A DNA stretch of 7,486 nucleotides. Source: Pseudomonadota bacterium (GTDB lineage Bacteria; Myxococcota_A; Polyangia; Fen-1088). The stretch is taken from NCBI GenBank assembly GCA_017881285.1, contig JADGRD010000162.1, forward strand, positions 1 through 7,486, in the 5' to 3' direction. Shown piece by piece: positions 1-6,121 of the stretch. The notes under the pieces were generated by a model. It searched no databases. It had not been told where the DNA came from and worked only from the letters and a program-made list of their open reading frames with translations. Each line of letters begins with the position of its first letter. The first letter of the stretch is position 1. Made by a program: the position numbers and the translations under genes.

Positions 1-579
1 CAGGCTCTTGCGCAGGGGCGCGCGGGTGCGCCAGACCAAGAAGAAGACGGCGGCCTCCACGGCGAGGGCGACGAGCGGCGCCAACACGAGTACACCAGCC
101 GCGCCCAGCCCGGGTCGCGGGCTCGGCCAATCCGATTTCCTACGCAGCCCTGGCAGCAGGCCGAGAAGCCGTCCCAGGGCCGGCCCGCTCAGGGCGGCGG
201 CCACCGCCGCCACCAGCGACGCGAGTCCCACCACGCCGGCGGCGAGAAACCGGTTGTTGCGGGCCGCGGTGCCGGTGAGGGCCGCGACGGTGGCGCCCGC
301 CGGGGCCGCCGCGGCGAGGACCCAACCCAGGGTCGCGGCCAACCTGCCGCGGCTCCGCCCGTGCCCCCAGGCCCCAAGCCAGAGCAAGAGCGCCAAAGCC
401 ACGCCGCCGGCCGCGGCGACGAACAGATCGAAACCCAGGGTCAGCGCGACGCAAGCCAGGAAGGCCAGCAACGGCGCCCGCGCGAGCGCGGCGGCGCGTA
501 TCCCGTCGGCGAGCCCGACCACGACACCGCCGAGGATGGCCGCACGAACTGCGGCCGCAGGCAACCTGAAAGGGGACAT
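1..579 (-). CDS. Multi-pass membrane protein, N-terminal part (cut by window edge)
   Basis: An open frame of 193 codons starts at ATG 579 (MSPFRLPAAAVRA...) and is still open at base 1, so the C-terminus is missing. The translation is very rich in Ala, Leu, Val and Gly, with about six hydrophobic stretches at roughly residues 11-30, 36-53, 54-71, 79-101, 110-131 and 157-183. They are separated by short basic loops such as GRSRGR (74-79) and LRRKS (145-149). This makes it a polytopic inner-membrane protein. I do not recognise the family. One guess is the membrane-embedded N-terminus of a sulfatase or phosphoglycerol-transferase-like enzyme, whose catalytic domain would lie beyond the edge, but no catalytic motif is visible. 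It lies 105 bases downstream of, and on the same strand as, the SMR-like gene, so it may be co-transcribed with it. The ribosome binding site is weak (GAG about 8 bases upstream). Competing frames here are Arg/Pro/Gly-rich and look like shadows. Confidence 0.72.
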   Translation of the reverse strand, partial: MSPFRLPAAAVRAAILGGVVVGLADGIRAAALARAPLLAFLACVALTLGFDLFVAAAGGVALALLLWLGAWGHGRSRGRLAATLGWVLAAAAPAGATVAALTGTAARNNRFLAAGVVGLASLVAAVAAALSGPALGRLLGLLPGLRRKSDWPSPRPGLGAAGVLVLAPLVALAVEAAVFFLVWRTRAPLRKSL

Positions 580-684
580 CTGGTCTCAAGTGCTAGCAGG
601 CACAGCGGCCTTGCTTCAAGGAAAGAAACGCTCCGACCACACTGTGCTCTCTTCCCCCTCTGCGCTCTCTGGGGCGAAAGCCCT

Positions 685-1044
685 CTACTTCCCCAGGCTC
701 ATCACGGTGAAGGCGAGGATGGCCAACGCGATGCCGGCGTAGGAGCGCATCGAGAGGAGATCGCCGAGCAGAAGCACACCCAGGATGTTGCCCATGATGA
801 TCGAGCCGGCGCCGTAGAGCGCCACGGTCTTGCCGATGGGCACGGTGGCCAGCACGTAGAGCTGTCCCACGGTGGCAACCTGGCGGCTCACGATGTAGAT
901 GAGGAACGAGAGGTTCAAGAACGCGGCGGCCGTGAAGCCGTGCTTGCGCATGTTCGCGCGCGCCATCAGGTCGCCGATGGTGAAGAGCAACTGCGTTCCC
1001 ACCACGACGACGACGGGTGACTTGAGCCAGGACAGCGCACTCAT
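685..1044 (-). CDS. SMR/EamA-like four-helix membrane protein (DMT superfamily-like)
   Basis: This 119-residue protein has four hydrophobic segments at about 10-28, 38-58, 66-94 and 100-117, the size and topology of small multidrug resistance proteins or half-size EamA transporters. Segment 3 (IGKTVALYGAGSIIMGNILG, 70-89) followed by the short acidic turn LLLGD and a last helix resembles the third and fourth helices of that superfamily. The Glu in helix 1 that couples protons in EmrE is not evident. The only acidic residue in that helix is Asp25, in GDLMARA. Transport is therefore inferred from fold only, and the substrate is unknown. Its ATG overlaps the TGA of the upstream hydrolase-like gene (ATGA, 1041-1044), which suggests translational coupling. 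SMR-like proteins often work as dimers or as paired genes, but no second copy is visible here. Confidence 0.82.
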   Translation of the reverse strand: MSALSWLKSPVVVVVGTQLLFTIGDLMARANMRKHGFTAAAFLNLSFLIYIVSRQVATVGQLYVLATVPIGKTVALYGAGSIIMGNILGVLLLGDLLSMRSYAGIALAILAFTVMSLGK

Positions 1045-3008
1045 TCGGCCGCCACCTCGCTCTTCTTGCGCCTGACGAACCGGGGCGGCGCCTTCACCGC
1101 CCGCAGCGGCGACCGGTGGAGCAGCACCGGCAGCACCTTGCCCGTGGTGATGATCTCCATGTGCGAGAGGTCGGACCCGATCTCGAGCACCGGCGCATTC
1201 CTCTCGGCCGGGGTGAGATCGCGATAGGTCTCGGGCAGGCTGGCGCGCCGCTTGACCGTTGGGATCCTCTCGAGGAAGGGAGGCACGCGACTTGCGGTGT
1301 CCTTCGTCACGAGAGTCAGGCGCGGCTCGTCGCTCCCCGGCTGGCGGGCAAGCCAGGTCTGGAACTTGTCGTCCATCCCATAGAGCGCATCGAGAAGAAT
1401 GAAGCTCTCGACGCGTTTGTCCTCCGCCCAGCCGCCCAGGGTCCGCCAGGCGCCGCTGTGCCCGGCCACCACGATGGGCGACCGCGCCTTGATGCCCACG
1501 AGCTGCCTTTCCACTTCCTTGAGCAGGTCGCCGAGCACCGGCCAGAAAACCTCCTCGTTGCTCCCGCTCGGCGCCTCGGGGACGATGAAGAGCGCGTTGG
1601 CCTTGCTCGCCGCGAACTGTTCGGCGAGGGCGTGCTGGACCCAGGCGCCGTCGACGTTGGTGTAGTAGCCGTGCACGTACAGGACTGTGCCCGCGGTTGC
1701 CGGGTCGTAGCCGCGTGGCTGCCAGACGTGCACCGGGCCTTTATCCGTGAGCAGCCGCCAATGGCGGCCGCCCGAAACCTGATCCGTGGCGGGTTCCGAG
1801 GCTTCCAGAGGGGAAGCCTTGCCCGTGCGCCGGGTAACCATCATGTGTCCGTGTCCGTCACGGTCAGGATAGCCGAAATAGAAGGGCAGCATGCGCTTGG
1901 GGCTGGCTTGCCAGAGGGCCAGGAACTCGCTGCGGTAGTGCGAATACCGGGCGAGCATGGGACCGTGGAAGAGCCCGTAGCTCTCCTGCTCGAAGCCGGC
2001 GGCGCGCGCGATCGACGGTGGGATGCCGGTCGAGTCGGAGAGCATCCACGTCGCGTGGTCGAGCAGGTAGGCACGGATGTGCGAGAAGCCGTCGAACCAC
2101 AGCAGGTAGCTCGCGGCCTTGATGAGCGCGGCCACGTTGCCCTTGCCCCCAAGGTGCAAGGCCAGGGGCCCGTTGGCGTGAAAGTGGTTGTCGTCGAGAT
2201 TCGCGGCGACATGGCGGTACACCTGCACGGGCGCCTTGGCATCCTGGCGTGGCCGGAAAGTGATCTCGACGTTGGCGAAGGGGTTGGGACTATCCTTGGA
2301 CGGCGGCTGACCCGGCGGCGGCAGATCGCTCGCCTGCAAGTAGACCAGCTTGCCCTCGGCATCGATGCGGAAGTAGCGCAGCGACACGGGCTCGAAATCG
2401 AACACCGAGAAGGCGACCAGGGCGAACGCGATCTCGCCAGGCAGCGACGAATGCGAACCGGCCTTGAGGTTGGCGGTCTTGGAATGGCTGACCGCGAACA
2501 GGCAGCGGAGGTGCTCGCGCGTGGATTCGAGGCTGGCCTCAAGCTGCTTGCGCGTCAGCGACGCCAACCCGCGCACATCGCCGGCGGTTTCGAGGGAGAT
2601 GGTCGTGAATTCCTCGGCGGCCGGGAAGGTGGCCAGCGCGGACACGAGATCGCCGCCACCGAAGGGATAGACCACGCGCTTGGGCAGATCGGACGGCACC
2701 AGGCGAGCGAGGTAGGGCCGGATGCGATCCACCCAGCGCGTGCGGTACTTGCCGACCTTGTCGGCCAGGGTCACGCAGTGCTGTTTGAGCAGCGGCTTGG
2801 GCCAGGCCTCGGGCAACTCGGCATCGCCGGCGCAGGCGACCAGCTTGAGCAGCATGCGCGCCTCGGCGGAGAAGTCGCTTCCGGCCACGCCCACGCCCGC
2901 TGCCTCGGGCTTCGCCGGCTGGGCGCGCGCGTTCCCCGCCGCACCGAGCAGCGCCACGGCCAGCACGCCGAACGAGCACGTGATGTCAGACTGCTTCACG
3001 CGGTGCAA
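1041..3008 (-). CDS. Secreted two-domain protein: uncharacterised N-terminal domain plus alpha/beta-hydrolase-like domain
   Basis: The 655-residue product begins with a Sec-type signal peptide (hydrophobic core about 12-24, likely cleavage after ARA at 27-29), so it should be exported to the periplasm or beyond. Residues about 45-390 look like a family of uncharacterised secreted bacterial proteins, recalled by motif only: YPFGGGD (114-120), FPAAEEF (128-134), SLETAG (138-143), FSHIR (308-312), DSTGIP (325-330) and YFGYPD (377-382). Residues about 415-640 look like an alpha/beta-hydrolase: HGYY (446-449) as the oxyanion-hole strand, the nucleophile elbow GHSGA with Ser518, Asp540 in LLDALYG, and His616 in LSHME. 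Ser518 and His616 fit a catalytic pair. Asp540 is only 22 residues after the Ser, so the acid is less certain. Substrate is unknown. The start is TTG because it has a well-spaced AGGTGG and the frame closes at an upstream TGA with no other start between; a GTG three codons later is possible. The 3' end overlaps the SMR-like gene by 4 bases. Confidence 0.85.
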   Translation of the reverse strand: MHRVKQSDITCSFGVLAVALLGAAGNARAQPAKPEAAGVGVAGSDFSAEARMLLKLVACAGDAELPEAWPKPLLKQHCVTLADKVGKYRTRWVDRIRPYLARLVPSDLPKRVVYPFGGGDLVSALATFPAAEEFTTISLETAGDVRGLASLTRKQLEASLESTREHLRCLFAVSHSKTANLKAGSHSSLPGEIAFALVAFSVFDFEPVSLRYFRIDAEGKLVYLQASDLPPPGQPPSKDSPNPFANVEITFRPRQDAKAPVQVYRHVAANLDDNHFHANGPLALHLGGKGNVAALIKAASYLLWFDGFSHIRAYLLDHATWMLSDSTGIPPSIARAAGFEQESYGLFHGPMLARYSHYRSEFLALWQASPKRMLPFYFGYPDRDGHGHMMVTRRTGKASPLEASEPATDQVSGGRHWRLLTDKGPVHVWQPRGYDPATAGTVLYVHGYYTNVDGAWVQHALAEQFAASKANALFIVPEAPSGSNEEVFWPVLGDLLKEVERQLVGIKARSPIVVAGHSGAWRTLGGWAEDKRVESFILLDALYGMDDKFQTWLARQPGSDEPRLTLVTKDTASRVPPFLERIPTVKRRASLPETYRDLTPAERNAPVLEIGSDLSHMEIITTGKVLPVLLHRSPLRAVKAPPRFVRRKKSEVAAE

Positions 3009-3012
3009 TCTA

Positions 3013-3020
3013 CCCCACCT
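3013..3020 (-). promoter_or_regulatory. Ribosome binding site supporting a TTG start
   Basis: On the minus strand the sequence reads AGGTGGGGTAGATTG. AGGTGG is a strong Shine-Dalgarno match and ends 6 bases before the TTG at 3008-3006. No ATG or GTG lies in frame between the upstream TGA and this TTG. The alternative GTG at codon 4 would sit about 15 bases from the same site, too far to be preferred. Confidence 0.65.
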
Positions 3021-3120
3021 TCGATTCGGGGTGGAAGGCCGATAGCTAGGCCAAGTCCCGAATTCTCAAGGACCACACGATCGCGTTTCGCAGGCTGGCC
3101 ACCGCCCAGAATCTCGTGTA

Positions 3121-3136
3121 AGATTTCTTGAAATCT
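3121..3136. repeat. 16-base palindrome upstream of the ATPase gene
   Basis: AGATTTCTTGAAATCT has two perfect 6-base arms (AGATTT and AAATCT) around CTTG. It abuts the next palindrome, sharing the T at 3136. It is AT-rich in a GC-rich region and lies in the divergent gap, 28-44 bases before the ATPase ATG, which suits an operator. A weak -10-like TAAGAT (3119-3124) overlaps its left arm, but no convincing -35 is visible. What binds here is unknown. Confidence 0.5.
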
Positions 3137-3152
3137 CGGAGTCAGACTCCGA
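3136..3152. repeat. 17-base palindrome just before the ATPase start
   Basis: TCGGAGTCAGACTCCGA has perfect 8-base arms around a single central A. As DNA it would suit a dimeric regulator. As RNA it would form a 7-base stem with a CAG loop. It ends 12 bases before the ATG at 3165, close enough to affect ribosome access if transcribed. There is no T-run after it, so it is not an intrinsic terminator. Confidence 0.55.
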
Positions 3153-3164
3153 AAATTCAGGATC

Positions 3165-4370
3165 ATGGCAGACCCAATAAAGCGCTTTGCCTGCCTCGAA
3201 CGGCTACGCACCGCCGTGGCGCGGTCACCCATCACGGCCTTGCTCGGGCCGCGCCAGTGCGGCAAGACAACCCTTGCCAGGATGTTCGCGGCGGGACGCG
3301 AAGCCACGACCTTCGACATGGCGGCCCATGCGGACCAACGCCGCCTGCAGAATCCAGAGCTGGCGCTGGCGGCACTCTCCGGTCTGGTGGTCCTGGACGA
3401 AATCCAGGGTCGGCCTGACATCTTTCCGGTTCTGCGCGGGCTCGCCGATCGCAACGGCAGCAAGACGCGATTCCTGATCCTGGGAAGTGCCTCGCCGCAC
3501 ATCGTTCGCCACGCCTCCGAGACGCTGGCGGGACGCGTGGAGTTCGTGGAGATGTCCGGCTTCGACCTCGCGGAAGTGGGCCACAAGCGCCAGGATAGGC
3601 TGTGGCTTCGCGGCGGACTTCCGCGTTCGTTTCTGGCCAAGTCCGACGAGGACAGCTTCGCCTGGCGCGAGGGTTTCGTGCGGACCTACCTGGAGCGCGA
3701 CATCCCGCAGCTGGGTTTCACCGTTCCGGCGGTGGCCATGCGGCGTTTCTGGACCATGCTCGCGCACTATCACGGGCAGACCTGGAACGCGTCGGAGATC
3801 GGCCGCGCCATGGGGTTGTCGGATAAGACCATCCGCGGCTACCTCGACATACTTTCGGGAACCTTCATGGTGCGCCAGCTCCAGCCCTGGTTCGAGAACC
3901 TGGGCAAGCGGCAGGTCAAGGCGCCAAAGCTCTATTTCCAGGATTCCGGTCTGCTCCATCACCTGCTCGATATTGAAGATCGGCACGCGCTGATGGGCCA
4001 TCCGAAGGGGGGAGCTTCGTGGGAAGGATTTGCCTTGGAACAGGTGTTGCGCGCCTTCACCCCCTCGCAGCCCTACTTCTGGTCCACGCACGGTGGGGCT
4101 GAACTGGATCTCCTGTTCATGCACAAGGGGAGCCGCCTGGGCTTCGAGCTCAAGTTCAACGAAGCGCCCACGGTCACTGCCTCCATGAAGCACGCCAAAT
4201 CGGATCTGAAGCTCGCCCACCTGTGGGTCGTTCATCCTGGCGCACACGAGTTTCCCGTGGACGAGAACATCACCGCGATACCGCTAGGGCGGGTCCACGC
4301 CCTCGCTGGCGACTCCTCGGGCGCGCCCAAGAACCACGCCAAGGGATCTGCACCGAAGGCTCGAACCTAG
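3165..4370 (+). CDS. ATP-binding protein, AAA_14 plus DUF4143 type
   Basis: This 401-residue protein has the layout of the AAA_14/DUF4143 ATPase family at its usual length of about 380-420. Residues 20-130 hold the nucleotide-binding core: Walker A GPRQCGKTT (28-36), Walker B LVVLDEIQ (74-81) and a sensor-like strand LILGSAS (104-110). A winged-helix-like segment follows (NASEIGRAMGLSDKTIRGYL, 208-227). The C-terminal DUF4143 part has KLYFQDSGL (255-263) and a PD-(D/E)XK-like arrangement: Glu288, Asp315 in AELDLLF, and Glu328-x-Lys330 in FELKF. The function of this family is not established; ATP binding is well supported, nuclease activity is inference. ATG 3165 is the first start after an in-frame TGA (3129-3131). 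Its AGGA is only 2 bases away, so initiation looks weak. Third codon positions carry more A/T than in the aldolase, hinting at separate acquisition. The last 20 residues are a polar, low-complexity tail. No partner gene is adjacent. Confidence 0.93.
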   Translation: MADPIKRFACLERLRTAVARSPITALLGPRQCGKTTLARMFAAGREATTFDMAAHADQRRLQNPELALAALSGLVVLDEIQGRPDIFPVLRGLADRNGSKTRFLILGSASPHIVRHASETLAGRVEFVEMSGFDLAEVGHKRQDRLWLRGGLPRSFLAKSDEDSFAWREGFVRTYLERDIPQLGFTVPAVAMRRFWTMLAHYHGQTWNASEIGRAMGLSDKTIRGYLDILSGTFMVRQLQPWFENLGKRQVKAPKLYFQDSGLLHHLLDIEDRHALMGHPKGGASWEGFALEQVLRAFTPSQPYFWSTHGGAELDLLFMHKGSRLGFELKFNEAPTVTASMKHAKSDLKLAHLWVVHPGAHEFPVDENITAIPLGRVHALAGDSSGAPKNHAKGSAPKART

Positions 4371-5983
4371 AACTGCACGCCCGTATCGATGAACCAGGTC
4401 TGGCTCTGGCTGCTGTCGGTGGGCGCCAAGGTCTTGATGACATCCTTGGCGACTACCGCACGGCCGGATCCATCGGTCACGCGGAGAGTGATCGGCAGGT
4501 TGAAGGGACCGGCGCCTTGGGGGGTCGCCCACACCCCGTAGCGTTCCTGGGGTCGGGACATGGTGTAGTTCTTATCGCGCTGGAGCAGCACCCATTCCCC
4601 GGATGGTAGCTGCGCCTCGACCTTGGCGGCTGCGCCCAGACCAGCCACGTTCACCACGGTAAGCGCGAGGTAGTAGGGGTCAGCGGGCTGGCGGACCCAG
4701 AGATGGATATTGCCTACCACTGGACAAGGCACCCGCTTGTACTTCGTCGGGATCACACCGTCGACGATGGCGCCGTTGGGGTCACCTGTCTGCACGCGCG
4801 CCATGGCGATATCCGAAAGATCGAGATGGATGCTCTCGTTAGGCAGCGGATCGTGATCGACTGGCGGAGGTGGCGACGGCGGGAGCTGGCAGCCGTACTT
4901 GAAAACCCCCTCGACCTCGCCGCAGTGGTCGCGCCCCGAGCCACAACACCACTTGGAATTGGCCGAGCACGGACACGAGTCGGCCACCTGGAGCACGATG
5001 GGCGGCGTGTAGCCGCCGGCGCCTGACTGGTATTCGCTGCCGTCGTTCTGCGTCCGCTCGAGCTCGAAGCACTCACCGCAGGAGAGGTAGTTGTCGATGT
5101 CGCCGGGCAGACTCGACCAGAATTGCGTGTAGTAGTTGCCCTGGGGCGCCGCGAAGTTTCCACGCAGGGTTACGCCGCTGGGATCCTTGCACAGATCGGG
5201 ATACGCCTTGCAAAACGCGTCGCAACTCTTTTGCAAATCCGTATTCGCCAGCTTCATGGCCGTCGAGCAGATCCCATACAGGCCAAATGCGCACGCGCCG
5301 GTGGGGGCCGTCCCGAAATGGGTCGAGCGCGAGTAGTGCCAATCCTCGTTGTCGGTGACCGAGCGCACCTCGGGCCACTGCCCTGAAGTGCAGGCCTTGG
5401 CGTTGACCACCTGGCACTTCGCGGAGCCAGGCCCGCCGCACTTGTCGCAGCTTTCGGACTTGGGGTCGTCATTGCAGTACTGGGCACAGCACACCCCCTC
5501 GGTCATCGCCCAAGCCCCGCACGACTCCGCGCTGGCGTCGGGACGCGCGGCTTGCTGGCGCACGTCCGCCACGGCGTCGTCTCCCGCGGTGATCGGCGCG
5601 TCACTGACCGGGCCATCGGCCGCGGCGTCGCGGTTGCCGGTCGTCATGGAAGAGCCACCCGAACCACCTGTTGCCCGCGCGCCACCCGTCCCCTGCACGC
5701 CACCCGTCCCCTGTGCGCCGCCCGTGCCCCGCGCGCCACCCGGTCCCTGCACACCGCCGCTCCCCTGTGCGCCGCCGCTCCCCTGCGCGCCGCCCGTCGA
5801 CAGCGTGCCCCCGGTCGCGGGCGTGCCGCCTGTGCCTTGCGCGCCGCCCGTACTCTGCGTACCACCTGTTCCCGAGGGAGTCTGCGGACTCGCGCCGCAG
5901 CCCACCACCAGCCCACCCAGAAACGCAAACCACACTCCCAGCCGAGAAACCCGTGCGCAGAGAATGCATGCGCTGCCGATCAT
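4367..5983 (-). CDS. Expansin-like surface lipoprotein with Thr-Gly-Gly repeat linker
   Basis: The 538-residue product has a lipoprotein signal ending in the lipobox LVVGC (Cys29, with Gly at +2, so outer-membrane sorting is likely). A hexapeptide-repeat linker (39-110), an acidic/Ala-rich stretch and a Cys-rich segment (155-198, eight Cys) follow. Residues about 215-420 look like an expansin double-psi beta-barrel: THFGTA (221-226), GACAFG (229-234), CGECFEL (302-308), VADSCPC with Asp335, and HLDLSD with Asp388. These Asp match the two conserved Asp of Bacillus subtilis EXLX1 (YoaJ). Residues about 424-538 match its cellulose-binding domain: GNIHLWV (424-430), aromatic pair Tyr437-Tyr438 where EXLX1 has Trp-Trp, GEWVLL (462-467), Tyr473 and a final TGVQF. 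Expansins loosen polysaccharide non-hydrolytically; the target here is unknown. The barrel carries long extra loops. The start is uncertain: ATG 5983 gives the neatest signal peptide; ATG 6028 has a better spaced AGGT. Any longer reading would run into the opposing aldolase gene and is not credible. Confidence 0.88.
   Translation of the reverse strand: MIGSACILCARVSRLGVWFAFLGGLVVGCGASPQTPSGTGGTQSTGGAQGTGGTPATGGTLSTGGAQGSGGAQGSGGVQGPGGARGTGGAQGTGGVQGTGGARATGGSGGSSMTTGNRDAAADGPVSDAPITAGDDAVADVRQQAARPDASAESCGAWAMTEGVCCAQYCNDDPKSESCDKCGGPGSAKCQVVNAKACTSGQWPEVRSVTDNEDWHYSRSTHFGTAPTGACAFGLYGICSTAMKLANTDLQKSCDAFCKAYPDLCKDPSGVTLRGNFAAPQGNYYTQFWSSLPGDIDNYLSCGECFELERTQNDGSEYQSGAGGYTPPIVLQVADSCPCSANSKWCCGSGRDHCGEVEGVFKYGCQLPPSPPPPVDHDPLPNESIHLDLSDIAMARVQTGDPNGAIVDGVIPTKYKRVPCPVVGNIHLWVRQPADPYYLALTVVNVAGLGAAAKVEAQLPSGEWVLLQRDKNYTMSRPQERYGVWATPQGAGPFNLPITLRVTDGSGRAVVAKDVIKTLAPTDSSQSQTWFIDTGVQF
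5654..5869 (-). repeat. 18-base tandem repeat encoding 12 Thr-Gly-Gly hexapeptides
   Basis: Twelve consecutive 18-base units inside the lipoprotein gene encode [T/S/P]-G-G-[A/V/T/S]-x-[G/S/A], for example TGGAQG, SGGVQG, PGGARG and TGGTLS. The units are degenerate but in perfect register (residues 39-110). The product is a flexible, uncharged spacer between the lipid anchor and the folded domains. Such in-frame repeats can change copy number by slippage or recombination, altering linker length without a frameshift. Confidence 0.9.
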
Positions 5984-6121
5984 GCCACCTAGTCTACTCC
6001 ACCTCCGGCACCCCTGCGGCGCGAGCATGTTCGACCTACCGGCCGGCCGATCCGTGTTGTAGGACCATGGGATGCAAACGAACCGAAGCATCTCACCCCA
6101 CTTCCCGATTGGAGTTTGACC
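5984..6121. promoter_or_regulatory. Divergent gap between the lipoprotein and aldolase genes
   Basis: This 138-base gap must hold the start signals of both outward-facing genes. I see no convincing -10/-35 pair on either strand. It contains the GC palindrome GGCCGGCC (6041-6048), two possible lipoprotein starts (5983 and 6028 on the minus strand) and the aldolase ribosome binding site at its right end. Confidence 0.35.
6111..6114 (+). promoter_or_regulatory. fba: Ribosome binding site of the aldolase gene
   Basis: GGAG lies 7 bases before ATG 6122. It fits that ATG and excludes the in-frame TTG at 6116, which would be only 1 base away and would add just two residues. Confidence 0.7.

Noticed and set aside
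672..683. Hairpin GGGC-GAAA-GCCC just after the SMR-like stop as a terminator
   Set aside because: The stem is only 4 pairs and no T-run follows on the minus strand, so read-through to the next gene is more likely.
1116..3131. A 671-codon plus-strand open frame opposite the hydrolase-like gene
   Set aside because: It is the antisense shadow of a GC-rich gene: Arg/Gly/His/Glu-rich, no domain motifs and no signal peptide, whereas the minus strand shows a signal peptide, GHSGA and the YPFGGGD motif set.
3009..3164. A small toxin or antitoxin gene beside the ATPase
   Set aside because: I found no short open frame with a ribosome binding site in this gap, so a toxin-antitoxin arrangement is not supported.
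3225..4247. A 340-codon minus-strand open frame opposite the ATPase gene
   Set aside because: The plus strand has clear Walker A, Walker B and DUF4143 motifs. The antisense product has none.
5654..5869. CRISPR-like or mobile-element repeat
   Set aside because: The units are contiguous 18-mers in codon register with no spacers, so it is a coding minisatellite.
6041..6048. GGCCGGCC palindrome as an operator
   Set aside because: An 8-base all-GC palindrome is expected by chance in such GC-rich DNA, and no second copy or promoter overlap is visible.
6116..6118. TTG as the aldolase start
   Set aside because: It would sit 1 base from GGAG. ATG 6122, in the same frame, has proper spacing and matches the usual N-terminus.
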